38,026 nt of DNA from the NCBI GenBank assembly GCA_026785975.1, contig JAJAZB010000454.1, positions 1 through 38,026 on the forward strand, read 5' to 3'. The number at the start of each line of letters is the position of its first letter. The first letter of the stretch is position 1. A program made the position numbers and the translations under genes. The notes beneath the pieces were generated by a model. That model had not been told where the DNA came from, made no database searches, and saw nothing but the letters and a program-made list of their open reading frames with translations. Source of the stretch: Cytophagaceae bacterium. Lineage in GTDB: Bacteria > Bacteroidota > Bacteroidia > Cytophagales > Spirosomataceae. Below are positions 9,512 through 18,783 of this stretch, in pieces.

Positions 9512-12505
9512 TCAATTATTCCCACCGACTTTGGCGTAGTACTTTTCAAAAATCGGCTTGTATTTCGCGGCCAAATCATTGATCTTCGCTTCTTCCAACT
9601 GGCTCACCGTCAGATTCATTTCGTACAAACTCCGGCTGATTTCTTTGTTGTAAACGGCCGGTTGCTGTGTGTAGTAAGCCAGATTCTGGTCGTTGCGCGT
9701 CATGACTTTCTGGGCAATGTCGATGGCTTTTTGGCGCTCCCCGACTTCACTCAGCAAGGCGATAAAACTCACCGATACCTGGTCATAGGGAATGGATTTA
9801 TCCGGCAACACTTGCAGGCAACGATTGACTACCTCGCGGGCTTTGTCGCGTTTTCCCTCGCGCAACAACTGATCAGCCAGTCGCAGGAACGCAATCCTCG
9901 ACGAAAATACCGGCGTATCGTACGTAGCATCGTAGTAGCTGTTGGGGTTGTCCAACTCGCGCCAGGCCGTTTTTTTCATCATATTTTCGTACATGATATC
10001 CGAGTTGACGTAGCCATCGCGGGCACCGGGCACTTTGTACGGCATGAGTCGGTAGGCGAAGCCCTCCAGTTGCATATACTCCTTCAGGTTCAGATAACTT
10101 TCCTGCCCAATCGTGGCCGAGAAGTAAATGGGTCGCTGCCAGTTGTTGGTCGCAATGATGTCCAGTTGGATGAGTTCGGGCTTGAAAATGTCCTTCTTCC
10201 CATACGTCCACGAAATCGTATCGCTCAACAGAGGTTCCATTTGGGCGGGAACGAGACCCATTTGCTTGACTTTGCTGACATCGACCGGCAAGAAAAACGT
10301 GGACGAAGGCAGGATGTTAATCATCGAGCCGTCCATCGTCTGCACTTTAATGGCCGGATTGTCTTCTTTCACCAATCTCAGGTAGTCTTTCAGGTTGATT
10401 CCGTTTTTGACGTTGGGATTTTCGACGAAGGGAATATCGTCGTTGATTCCTTCCAGAAACTGGTCTTTGTTGAGCGAAATCGGCAACGGCTCCGACAGAT
10501 AGGTTTTGCGCTTCATCTGGTCGATGTACCAGCCCGTACCCAGCAACGAAAGGTTGCACACGCGCACGTCGGTGCGGAAGCCCTCAACCTCCTGCACGTA
10601 CCAAAGCGGAAAGGTGTCGTTGTCGCCGCCGGTGAACAGAATCGCATTGGGCGCGCAGGAACTGAGGATATTTTTGGCAAAATCAACCGAGTGGTACCGG
10701 TGGTTGCGGTCGTGGTTGTCCCAGCTTTTAGTGACCATGATACCCGGCACCACGGCGCACAATGCCGTTGCCACCACGGCGCGGGGTATGGCACTTTTCA
10801 CGATTTTCTGTAGCCAATCGGCCACCTGCATGACTCCGAGGCCGATCCAGATGGCAAACGCGTAAAACGACCCGACGTAAATGTAATCGCGCTCGCGGGG
10901 TTCGACGGGCGGCGAGTTGATGAAAACCACCAACGCCAGACCCGTCATCAGGAAGATGAGCGTGACCACCAGAAAATCCTTTTCCTCGCGCCGGTACTGG
11001 ATTAAAAAGCCCAGCAAACCCAGTAGCAGGGGCAGAAAGTAAAAATTATCGTGGGCTTTATTTTGTTGAATGGGTTCGGGAAACGCCCCACCTTTCAACT
11101 TTGGCAGCGATCCGGCCCCTTCCGCGTCACTTTCACGCCCGGCAAAATTCCAGAGGAAATAACGCATATACATGTGCCCCATTTGATGGCTGAACATGAA
11201 GCGCAGGTTGTCGCCGAAGGTCGGCTTCCGGTATTTCTCCCGGCGAGGGTCGTCCGGGTCGGGAATTTTAGGAATTCCAAGCATCTGCGCGTACAACTCG
11301 GCATGACCCGGATCGTGGCTGTGGATCCGGGGTAGCAACATCTGCTGGTCGGCTTCCCAAACGTACTCCGGGCGATGGTCGTAAACCTTGTAGTTGGTAC
11401 CCTCTTTTTTGTACATCGGGGCACCATTTTTCTGGTCGATTGCCCGGGCCGTAAACACCGGGCCGTACATCAGCGGACGGCTGCCGTACTGCTCGCGCTT
11501 GAGGTAATACGTAAATCCAATGGCGTCTTTGGGGTCGTTTTCGTTAATGGGGGGATTAAAGTTGGCTTTAACCAGCACCAGCGTGTACGAGGCATACCCA
11601 ATCAGTACAAAAGCCAATGCGAGGAGTGCGGTGTTGAGACCCGGACGTTCTTTCAAAACGGAATAGCGAACGCCCCAAACCAACGCGGCCACCAAAAGCA
11701 GGAAGAAGAACAACGCGCCCGTGTTGAAAGGCAAACCCAACACATTGACGAACAACAATTCAAACTGGAAGGCGACCGAGGGCAGACCCGGAATGATGGC
11801 GGCGTTGATAAAACCCAGAATAATAAACCCAACTAAGACGGCCAGAATACCACCCCGAAGGTTGGGCTTTTGGTATTTTTTGAAATAATAAATTAGCGCC
11901 AACGCGGGTAAAGTCACCAGGTTGAGCAAGTGGACCCCGATAGAAAGACCAACCAAATAGGCGATAAACAGCAACCAACGATTGGCGGCGGCTTCGTCGT
12001 TGATGAGTTCCCACTTGTAAGCCGCCCAAATGACGATGGCGGTAAAAAACGACGACAGCCCGTAGACTTCGGCCTCGACCGCCGAAAACCAGAATGAATC
12101 CGACCAGGTGTAGGCCAGAGCACCCACGGCCCCCGCGCCCATCAGCAATACCGTTTGTCCGACGCTGAGTTCGGCGGCGGTTTTGGCCAGAATTTTCCGG
12201 CCCAGCATCGTGATCGTCCAGAACAAAAACAGAATCGTGAAGGCACTCGACAGCACCGACAGCATATTGATCCAGTAAGCCACCCGCGTGACATCGCTCC
12301 CCGCCAGCATACTAAAAAGCCGCCCCAGCAGCAGAAAAAAGGGCGCTCCCGGCGGGTGCGGCACCATGAGTTTGTACGAAACGGCAATAAATTCACCGCA
12401 ATCCCAAAAGCTGGCGGTACGCTCCACCGTTGAAACGTAAGTAAAAAGGGCCACGGCAAACACCAACCAGCCGGTCAGATTGTTGATGCGTCGGAAGTTA
12501 TTCAT
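9512..12505 (-). CDS. DUF2723 family multi-pass membrane protein (glycosyltransferase-like)
   Basis: N-terminus LTGWLVFAVALFTYVSTVERTASFWDCGEFIAVSYKLMVPHPPGAPFFLLLGR is characteristic of DUF2723; long C-terminal soluble region. Confidence 0.88.
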   Translation of the reverse strand: MNNFRRINNLTGWLVFAVALFTYVSTVERTASFWDCGEFIAVSYKLMVPHPPGAPFFLLLGRLFSMLAGSDVTRVAYWINMLSVLSSAFTILFLFWTITMLGRKILAKTAAELSVGQTVLLMGAGAVGALAYTWSDSFWFSAVEAEVYGLSSFFTAIVIWAAYKWELINDEAAANRWLLFIAYLVGLSIGVHLLNLVTLPALALIYYFKKYQKPNLRGGILAVLVGFIILGFINAAIIPGLPSVAFQFELLFVNVLGLPFNTGALFFFLLLVAALVWGVRYSVLKERPGLNTALLALAFVLIGYASYTLVLVKANFNPPINENDPKDAIGFTYYLKREQYGSRPLMYGPVFTARAIDQKNGAPMYKKEGTNYKVYDHRPEYVWEADQQMLLPRIHSHDPGHAELYAQMLGIPKIPDPDDPRREKYRKPTFGDNLRFMFSHQMGHMYMRYFLWNFAGRESDAEGAGSLPKLKGGAFPEPIQQNKAHDNFYFLPLLLGLLGFLIQYRREEKDFLVVTLIFLMTGLALVVFINSPPVEPRERDYIYVGSFYAFAIWIGLGVMQVADWLQKIVKSAIPRAVVATALCAVVPGIMVTKSWDNHDRNHRYHSVDFAKNILSSCAPNAILFTGGDNDTFPLWYVQEVEGFRTDVRVCNLSLLGTGWYIDQMKRKTYLSEPLPISLNKDQFLEGINDDIPFVENPNVKNGINLKDYLRLVKEDNPAIKVQTMDGSMINILPSSTFFLPVDVSKVKQMGLVPAQMEPLLSDTISWTYGKKDIFKPELIQLDIIATNNWQRPIYFSATIGQESYLNLKEYMQLEGFAYRLMPYKVPGARDGYVNSDIMYENMMKKTAWRELDNPNSYYDATYDTPVFSSRIAFLRLADQLLREGKRDKAREVVNRCLQVLPDKSIPYDQVSVSFIALLSEVGERQKAIDIAQKVMTRNDQNLAYYTQQPAVYNKEISRSLYEMNLTVSQLEEAKINDLAAKYKPIFEKYYAKVGGNN

Positions 12506-12572
12506 AAAGTCAAATCAGGGTGAAAAAGAAGGAATTCGGGTGGGGTGTTTGCAAAAAAACGTCTAAAAATAG

Positions 12573-12597
12573 GAAAAACCCCGCGAGCGGCGGGGTT
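12573..12597 (-). terminator. intrinsic terminator for the minus-strand ABC permease
   Basis: minus strand aaccccgccgctcgcggggttttt. Confidence 0.75.
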
Positions 12598-12615
12598 CCC
12601 GGTGTTAAAAGTAGT

Positions 12616-12718
12616 TAAAAAGAAGGAGTGAGTAGTGAGGAGGCAGGAGAGAAGCGTGTGAATCGGGGCACCTACACTACTCTCACGCTTCGTTCCTCAC
12701 TACTCACTCCTTCTTTTA
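12616..12718. repeat. intergenic inverted repeat of ~7-nt units (ggagtga/gtagtga)
   Basis: aaaagaaggagtgagtagtgagga ... gaagcgtg paired with cacgcttcgttcctcactactcactccttctttt. Confidence 0.85.
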
Positions 12719-14038
12719 CGCCTTGTAAAATACCCACTTCGATAATTCGCGCAGGGTGGCTTTTTTGCCGTACATCAAAATGCCCACGCGGTAAATCCGC
12801 GCCGCCAGCCAGGTTGTCGACAGGAATCCAACGATCATCAAACTCATCGAAAGCAGCAACTCCCAGGTTTCGACGCCGAAAGGCAACCGGGCCATCATGT
12901 CGACGGGTGCCGTAAATGGAATAATTGACGCCCAGAATGCCACTTTGCTGTCGGGTTCGTTGATGACGTAGGTCATCAGAATAATGCTCAGAATCAGCGG
13001 AATGGTAACCGGGAAAAGCAATTGCTGCGCCTCCGAGGGGTTCTCAACCGCCGAGCCAACCGCCGCAAACAGCGAACTGTAGAGCAGGAACCCGGTGATG
13101 TAGTAAAAAATAAAACAGAGCAACAATTTACCGAGGGGCAAATTAGCCAGTGCCTCGTTGACCTTGGCCATCGGGTTTTGGGCCTGCAACTGCGCTTGTA
13201 CCTGTTTGGCTTGTTCGGGTGATGCGCTCACACTGACTTCCTTGCGCACTTTTTCTTCGAGTTTATTTTTCAACAAGCCCGTTACCGCCGAGCTAATCAG
13301 GGCAGTGAGCAGAATCCAGAGCATGAATTGGGTCAAACCCACCAGGCCCACCCCGATGATTTTACCCAGTAAAAGCTGCATGGGTTTTACCGAAGAAATG
13401 ACGATTTCGATGATGCGGTTCGATTTTTCTTCAATTACGCCATTCATCACCTGCGACCCGCTCAGAAATACCGACATATACAAAATCAGCGCAATGGCGT
13501 AGCCGATGCCCGTGGCTACGCCCGAATTACTGCTTTTTTCACCCTCTTCGTTGAGGCTATACGTTTGGGCGTCCACGTTGACGCGATTGTCTTCGACTAC
13601 TTTCACGTCGATGCCCGCGTTGGCTAAGCGTTGATTGCGCACCTCACTCTGCACGACGTTTTCGATGCGGCGCTGCAAGCCCATGCTGACGGTTTTTTCG
13701 GCAAAAATCTGCAAGCCGCCGGGTTTTTCAACAATGTCTTTTGGAATCAACACCAGCGCGGTTGCGTCACTGTTTCTGAGTTTCTGCTTGGCGGTTTCCA
13801 GGGAACCCTTGATAAACGTAAAAATGTAATCCTCGTCGTTTTTCAGTTTCCCGCGAAATGTGTTCGATTCGTCCAGAATCTGGATGGTTTTCGCTTCGTC
13901 GGAGGCAAAAAACAGCAAGGCGGGTACGGCGTACAGCGCCGTAATCAGCAAGGGCGTCAGCAGGGTTACGATCAGGAAAGAGCGCTTTTTGACCCGAACC
14001 AGGTATTCGCGCTGAATAATCAGGAGAGTTTTGTTCAT
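12716..14038 (-). CDS. ABC transporter permease (NatB-like, ABC-2 type)
   Basis: N-terminal TM, large extracytoplasmic region, C-terminal TM bundle with VMNGVIEEKSNRIIEIVISSVKPMQLLLGKI. Confidence 0.87.
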   Translation of the reverse strand: MNKTLLIIQREYLVRVKKRSFLIVTLLTPLLITALYAVPALLFFASDEAKTIQILDESNTFRGKLKNDEDYIFTFIKGSLETAKQKLRNSDATALVLIPKDIVEKPGGLQIFAEKTVSMGLQRRIENVVQSEVRNQRLANAGIDVKVVEDNRVNVDAQTYSLNEEGEKSSNSGVATGIGYAIALILYMSVFLSGSQVMNGVIEEKSNRIIEIVISSVKPMQLLLGKIIGVGLVGLTQFMLWILLTALISSAVTGLLKNKLEEKVRKEVSVSASPEQAKQVQAQLQAQNPMAKVNEALANLPLGKLLLCFIFYYITGFLLYSSLFAAVGSAVENPSEAQQLLFPVTIPLILSIILMTYVINEPDSKVAFWASIIPFTAPVDMMARLPFGVETWELLLSMSLMIVGFLSTTWLAARIYRVGILMYGKKATLRELSKWVFYKA

Positions 14039-14099
14039 GAGTTATGGCCCCCAAACCCCCGAAGGGGGCTTTAAAGACAATTAAAGGTTGGCGTTGAGA

Positions 14100-15026
14100 T
14101 TACACCTCGCTGACCGGAATGTTGGCGTTACCGACGGTTTTGATAAAAATTTCGTTGAACGAAGGAATGTTTTCCTGAAATGAATGTAGCTCGACCTGCC
14201 CCAACAGACTACCAATCAGACCATTGACACTGCCGCCTTCGCCAATGCGCACGTGAGTCCGCGTAACACCCGGCTCAATTTCAGCACTGTTGACTTCCTC
14301 ATAACCACCGGGCAAAACAGGCTTCGCTCCGCTGTATTCGAGAGTGAAACTATTGTCTTTAAACTGATTTTTGATGGCCCGCTTCTCGCCCTCCAGCACC
14401 ACTTTCGAGCGGTTGATGAGCGCGATGTGATCGCACAACTCTTCGACCGATTCCATGCGGTGGGTCGAAAAGATGATCGTGCTGCCTTTGGCTTTCAGTT
14501 CGAGGATTTCATCTTTCAGCAAATTGGCGTTGATCGGGTCGAAGCCCGAGAAGGGTTCATCGAGAATAATCAGTTCGGGTTCGTGAACAATCGTGGCGAT
14601 GAACTGGCACTTCTGCTGCATTCCTTTCGAGAGGTCTTCGACGTTTTTGCCCCACCAATCCTTGAGGTCAAATTTGATGGCCCAACGTTTGAGCCGTTCG
14701 GTGGCTTCGCTGGCGGGCAAGCCTTTCAGCCGGGCCAGGTAGAGCAGTTGTTCGCCCACTTTCATTTTTTTATACAGCCCGCGCTCTTCGGGCAGGTAGC
14801 CAATGCGCTCAATGTGATGGGGTTGCAGGGGCTGGCCGTCAAACAACACCACGCCTTCGTCGGGCGCCGTAATCTGATTGATGATGCGAATAAATGAAGT
14901 TTTTCCGGCCCCGTTGGGACCAAGCAGCCCGAAGATGCTGCCTTTGGGAATGGATAGATTCACATCGCTCAGGGCGGTGTGACTGGCGTAGCGTTTATAC
15001 ACGCCACGGGCTTCAAGTAGTGCCAA
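14100..15026 (-). CDS. ABC transporter ATP-binding protein (NatA-like)
   Basis: Walker A GPNGAGKTS, LSKGMQQKCQF signature, ELIILDEPFSGFDP Walker B; adjacent to the permease. Confidence 0.9.
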   Translation of the reverse strand: MALLEARGVYKRYASHTALSDVNLSIPKGSIFGLLGPNGAGKTSFIRIINQITAPDEGVVLFDGQPLQPHHIERIGYLPEERGLYKKMKVGEQLLYLARLKGLPASEATERLKRWAIKFDLKDWWGKNVEDLSKGMQQKCQFIATIVHEPELIILDEPFSGFDPINANLLKDEILELKAKGSTIIFSTHRMESVEELCDHIALINRSKVVLEGEKRAIKNQFKDNSFTLEYSGAKPVLPGGYEEVNSAEIEPGVTRTHVRIGEGGSVNGLIGSLLGQVELHSFQENIPSFNEIFIKTVGNANIPVSEV

Positions 15027-15129
15027 AGCGTTTGGGTTTGGTTAAGGGTTTCCCAAATTTAACCCAATGCACTGTGCCTACCAACTTCTTGTGATAAACC
15101 GCCGTTCTGACGGGGTAAACGGCGTTCGA

Positions 15130-15180
15130 CATGACACAAAAAAAACCACCAGAATTCCTGGCGGTTTTTTTTGTGTCATG
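15130..15180 (-). terminator. intrinsic terminator
   Basis: catgacacaaaaaaaaccaccag-aattc-ctggcggttttttttgtgtcatg just downstream of the minus-strand CDS ending at 15189. Confidence 0.75.
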
Positions 15181-15188
15181 GGTGTTTC

Positions 15189-15638
15189 TCAGCTATACTT
15201 TTCGCGAATCTGAAAGAGAATCCAGAATTGAATAAAAAAGCCAATGGCCGTGCCAATGAGCGCACCGAAACCATACGGCATCGCCAACACTGACGTAATG
15301 ATGCCACCGACAGCAGAAATCAGACCGGCGTAATACAACAGGTTCCAGCCCCGGCGCTGACGCTTCTGCAACGGGGAAAAAGCCATGATTTCCAAAACGA
15401 CAACGACCAGACTTATCAACAGGCTAATTATACCCACGACCGAACCCGTCGCAAAGACGGATATTCCCGCCGTGAGTCCCAGTAAAGCCAATAGGGAAAC
15501 TACGGCAATAAGCGCCAGCACCAACACGACATACGGCCCGTACTTGGCGATTCCTTCTTTCAGTTCGGGAGGAAAAGCGGGTAATTTTTCGAGAAACAAG
15601 GGGGCCATTTCTTTTTCGAGGGGCAAAGATTCATTCAT
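15189..15638 (-). CDS. conserved hypothetical four-TM membrane protein
   Basis: hydrophobic segments; no recognised catalytic motif. Confidence 0.65.
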   Translation of the reverse strand: MNESLPLEKEMAPLFLEKLPAFPPELKEGIAKYGPYVVLVLALIAVVSLLALLGLTAGISVFATGSVVGIISLLISLVVVVLEIMAFSPLQKRQRRGWNLLYYAGLISAVGGIITSVLAMPYGFGALIGTAIGFFIQFWILFQIREKYS

Positions 15639-15773
15639 GGTGGAAAGGAGGTTTATGGATTAGGGTAATTTCTAAAAAGCGGGCGTAAAATGCTGGTTTT
15701 CTCTGGGATTCACAACCTCCTCCCCCAGCAATCCGATTATTTTTGGTCGAAAGCCGTTTGACCGGTCACAACC

Positions 15774-17015
15774 TTACCCGTCGGCTTCTACCACCGCCTG
15801 CGGTTTCAGTTGCAATTCCCCTTCCAGTTTTGAGATCACGCACGTCGCTACGGCATTCCCGGCGACACTGGTGGCACTACGGCCCATGTCCAAGACCTGG
15901 TCGATACCCAGCAACAACGCCAGGCCTTCGATGGGCAGGTTGAACGTCGCCAGCGTACCGGCGATGATCACCAGTGAAGCCCTCGGTACACCCGCGATCC
16001 CTTTGGACGTAATCATCAGCGTGAGCATCATCACGATTTGCTGATTGATACTCAAGGGAATGCCGTAGGCCTGGGCAATGAAAGCGGTGGCAAACGTCAT
16101 GTACAGCATCGAGCCGTCGAGGTTGAACGAGTACCCCAGCGGTAGCACGAACGAGACAATCCGCTCCGAACACCCAAATTTTTTGAGTGCTTCAATCGTC
16201 TGCGGAAACGAGGCTTCCGAACTGGCCGTACTAAACGATAAAATGATCGCGTCTTTCACGTGCGCCAACAAACGCAGATACGGAATCCGCATCACCAAAC
16301 AGATGCCCCAGAGCACGACGAACAGGAAAAAGAGTAGTCCGCCGAAGAAGCATAAAATCAGGTACGCGTAGCCCGCCAGAATGCCCAAACCCTGCGTGGC
16401 AACGACCGCCGCAATGGCCCCCAACACGCCAAAAGGCGCAAATTCCATGACGTAGCCCGTCACTTTGAACATCACGTGCGAGAGCGAATCGAGGGCTTTA
16501 ATCATGATTTTGCCTTTCTCGCCGATACTCCCAACGGCGATGCCAAAAAAGATACTGAACACCACGATTTGGAGCACTTCGTTGGTCGCCATAGCCTCGA
16601 CAAAACTGGCCGGGAACACGTGCGTGAGGAAATTTTCGAAGTTCATTTTCTGCGCTTCAATGCCCATATCCGTGCCCTTGGGCGGCAGCGGCAGTTGCAT
16701 CACCTCGCCGGGTTTCATCACGTTGACCACCAGCAAGCCAACCACGAGCGACAGGATGGTCGCGAAATAAAAATACGCCAGGGTTTTTAGTCCAATTCGG
16801 CCTACTATCTTAAAATCGCCCAGTTTGGCGATGCCCACCACCAGGGTCGCAAAGACCAGTGGGCCAATGATCATTTTGATGAGCCGCAGGAAAATTTTAG
16901 AGAGAATAGCGAGGTCGTCGCCGGAGAATCCGGTACTGCTGGCCGGAAATAGCCAACCAATCAGAATCCCAAGCACCATCCCGATGAAGATGCGCGTCGT
17001 AATGTTAATTTTCAT
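15774..17015 (-). CDS. dicarboxylate/amino acid:cation symporter (DAACS family)
   Basis: SxSSxxFPQT (STASSEASFPQT), LPLGYSFNLDGSMLYMTFATAFIAQAYG, SKGIAGVPRASLVII. Confidence 0.92.
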   Translation of the reverse strand: MKINITTRIFIGMVLGILIGWLFPASSTGFSGDDLAILSKIFLRLIKMIIGPLVFATLVVGIAKLGDFKIVGRIGLKTLAYFYFATILSLVVGLLVVNVMKPGEVMQLPLPPKGTDMGIEAQKMNFENFLTHVFPASFVEAMATNEVLQIVVFSIFFGIAVGSIGEKGKIMIKALDSLSHVMFKVTGYVMEFAPFGVLGAIAAVVATQGLGILAGYAYLILCFFGGLLFFLFVVLWGICLVMRIPYLRLLAHVKDAIILSFSTASSEASFPQTIEALKKFGCSERIVSFVLPLGYSFNLDGSMLYMTFATAFIAQAYGIPLSINQQIVMMLTLMITSKGIAGVPRASLVIIAGTLATFNLPIEGLALLLGIDQVLDMGRSATSVAGNAVATCVISKLEGELQLKPQAVVEADG

Positions 17016-17051
17016 GAAGGAAGGTTAAAAGTTTAAGGGGTTTGAAGGTTG

Positions 17052-17174
17052 AGGTTTTTGTCATCCTGAGGTAGGAAGGATCTGGTTAGAGTCTGCCCGT
17101 AAAACCAGCGTTTCTGGTACCCCCAGCCAGATCCCGCGCGGCGTCCGCTTCGTACCTCAGGATGACAAAAACCT
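17052..17174. repeat. intergenic inverted repeat of gtcatcctgagg type
   Basis: aggtttttgtcatcctgaggta ... tacctcaggatgacaaaaacct plus inner ggatctgg/ccagatcc. Confidence 0.85.
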
Positions 17175-17182
17175 TAAACCCT

Positions 17183-17620
17183 CTACGCGCCGAACACCCG
17201 GCGATAAATCGGCTTTCGATAGAGAAATTGCCCGTACAAAATAGGGTAAAAAAGCCAGTCCGTCAAAGTTGACGGGGTTCTGAATTCGATTTCCTCGATG
17301 ATGCAGCTACCCGATCCGCGTTTAACAATGCGGTGTTTGTGCCGCCAGTAGCGCAGGAAAAAGGGCAGTTTAACCCCCTGATCCACAAAGTAAATTTCGT
17401 CGGGAGATTGGCGCTGCTCGGTGATCTGGCTAATCCAGATTTGCTTGAAAAGCAGCAGGTTCAACTCGATGTGAACTTCATCGCCGGGCATACATCCGTC
17501 GAATCGCAGGAGGCGCGCGGGCGGAAAGGGGGGAGATAATTTTCGGAAAAGCGTTTCGTCAAAATTTGCCCAAACGACCCCCATGGGCTGTTGAACGTCA
17601 GTGGGGATGGTGATGCGCAC
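17183..17620 (-). CDS. SRPBCC-like ligand-binding/cyclase-type protein (conserved hypothetical)
   Basis: PPARLLRFDGCMPGDEVHIELNLLLFKQIW...YFVDQGVKLPFF; track start at 17683 lies inside a hairpin, so a GTG near 17620 is more plausible. Confidence 0.65.
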   Translation of the reverse strand: MRITIPTDVQQPMGVVWANFDETLFRKLSPPFPPARLLRFDGCMPGDEVHIELNLLLFKQIWISQITEQRQSPDEIYFVDQGVKLPFFLRYWRHKHRIVKRGSGSCIIEEIEFRTPSTLTDWLFYPILYGQFLYRKPIYRRVFGA

Positions 17621-17626
17621 GAATGG

Positions 17627-17705
17627 AATGCTGAATGCTGAGTTATGAATGCTGAATAAAAAGACATCTCTCTTATTCAGCATTCATAACTCAGCATTCA
17701 GCATT
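17627..17705. repeat. perfect 33-bp inverted repeat of ~7-nt units (atgctga), 13-nt loop
   Basis: aatgctgaatgctgagttatgaatgctgaataa / ttattcagcattcataactcagcattcagcatt. Confidence 0.95.
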
Positions 17706-17716
17706 TAGTTAAAGTT

Positions 17717-18019
17717 TCAGCCTCTCTGATTTAGTTTCTTGGCCATGTCGCCCGAGAGCGTCGAGGCGTACGTACCAAAGGCGTTGACCATCACGCCTTT
17801 CACGCCGTCTTTCGATTCAATGGCGTAGGCGACCGACATATCGCCGGGATCAGATTCGCCTTCGAAGCGGTGCGTTTCGACAATTTCAAAATCCTCCGGG
17901 TTGAAACGCAAATTCAGTTTACTGCTGGTGAGTTGGTTACCTTCCAACGTAAAATTTTCGGTATATCCACGGGCTGCCAAATCGTTGACGGCCTGGGAGA
18001 GGGTGTCGTAGTTGTGCAT
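17717..18019 (-). CDS. conserved hypothetical ~100-aa protein
   Basis: intact ORF MHNYDTLSQAVNDLAARGYTENF...; small family seen in Bacteroidota. Confidence 0.7.
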   Translation of the reverse strand: MHNYDTLSQAVNDLAARGYTENFTLEGNQLTSSKLNLRFNPEDFEIVETHRFEGESDPGDMSVAYAIESKDGVKGVMVNAFGTYASTLSGDMAKKLNQRG

Positions 18020-18026
18020 TTTTTAA

Positions 18027-18127
18027 AATGGTTTGAGGGTTCGAGTAGGTTTGAGGGTTTGAAAAGACAGAAAAGCCTTGATAGGATATTTTCAAACCCT
18101 CAAACCTTTCAAACCTTCAAACCTTTT
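18027..18127. repeat. intergenic inverted repeat of ~7-nt units (ggtttga)
   Basis: aatggtttgagggttcgagtaggtttgagggtttgaaaa / ttttcaaaccctcaaacctttcaaaccttcaaacctttt. Confidence 0.9.
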
Positions 18128-18133
18128 TGAAAC

Positions 18134-18607
18134 CTATTCCAAATACGCCCGCAACATCCAGGCGCGCTTTTCGTGATAGCGCACGATATCGACCAAGAAA
18201 TCGGCGGTAGTTGCCATGTCAAACTCCTCGGCTTTGGCGACATCCTGCTTGGATTGCTTGATGATGGTTTCGTGGTCGTCCTTTAATTCTTCAATCATTT
18301 TCAGTGGGTCTTTACTCGTGTGCTGCTTCGATTCCAGCAACCGCGCCAATTCCAGAAAATCCTTCATACTCCCTACCGAGAAGTGCCCGAGAGTACGGAC
18401 TTCTTCGGCGATTTCATCAATTTTCTCGGCCAGTTCGGTGTAGAGTTGCTCGAAAAACTCGTGGTATTCAAAAAAACTTTTACCCGTTACGTTCCAGTGG
18501 AAGTTGCGGGTTTTCACGTAAAGCACGTGTTCGTCGGCCAGTAATACGTTCAGGCGGGTGGCCATTTCCTGAAGTCGGTTTTGGGGGGTGCCAAGGTCAG
18601 CTTTCAT
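18134..18607 (-). CDS. dps: DNA starvation/stationary phase protection protein Dps
   Basis: ferritin-like signature KTRNFHWNVTGKSFFEYHEFFEQLYTELAEKIDEIAEEVRTLG. Confidence 0.95.
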   Translation of the reverse strand: MKADLGTPQNRLQEMATRLNVLLADEHVLYVKTRNFHWNVTGKSFFEYHEFFEQLYTELAEKIDEIAEEVRTLGHFSVGSMKDFLELARLLESKQHTSKDPLKMIEELKDDHETIIKQSKQDVAKAEEFDMATTADFLVDIVRYHEKRAWMLRAYLE

Positions 18608-18728
18608 AAAAAAATAGAGATTATTGAAACGCTACCCCGAGTGCTCGGGGCCATTGGATGATTGGATGTTTGGGATTCTACGCTAAAAATCCCGTGCCTG
18701 AACGGTTGATGGGCAAACTGCCGCAACA

Positions 18729-18768
18729 AAAAAAAAGTGTTCCGGCGTGATGCCGGGACGCTTTTTAC
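18729..18768 (-). terminator. intrinsic terminator downstream of glyS
   Basis: minus strand agcgtcccggc-atcac-gccggaacacttttttttt. Confidence 0.75.
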
Positions 18769-18783
18769 CAAAATCTCCGGGTA

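Noticed and set aside
9662-10813. 383-aa plus-strand ORF opposite the DUF2723 gene
   Set aside because: Antisense shadow ORF in GC-rich coding DNA; His/Arg/Val-rich without motifs
14253-14897. 214-aa plus-strand ORF opposite the NatA-like gene
   Set aside because: Antisense shadow ORF, Phe/Val-rich with no domain
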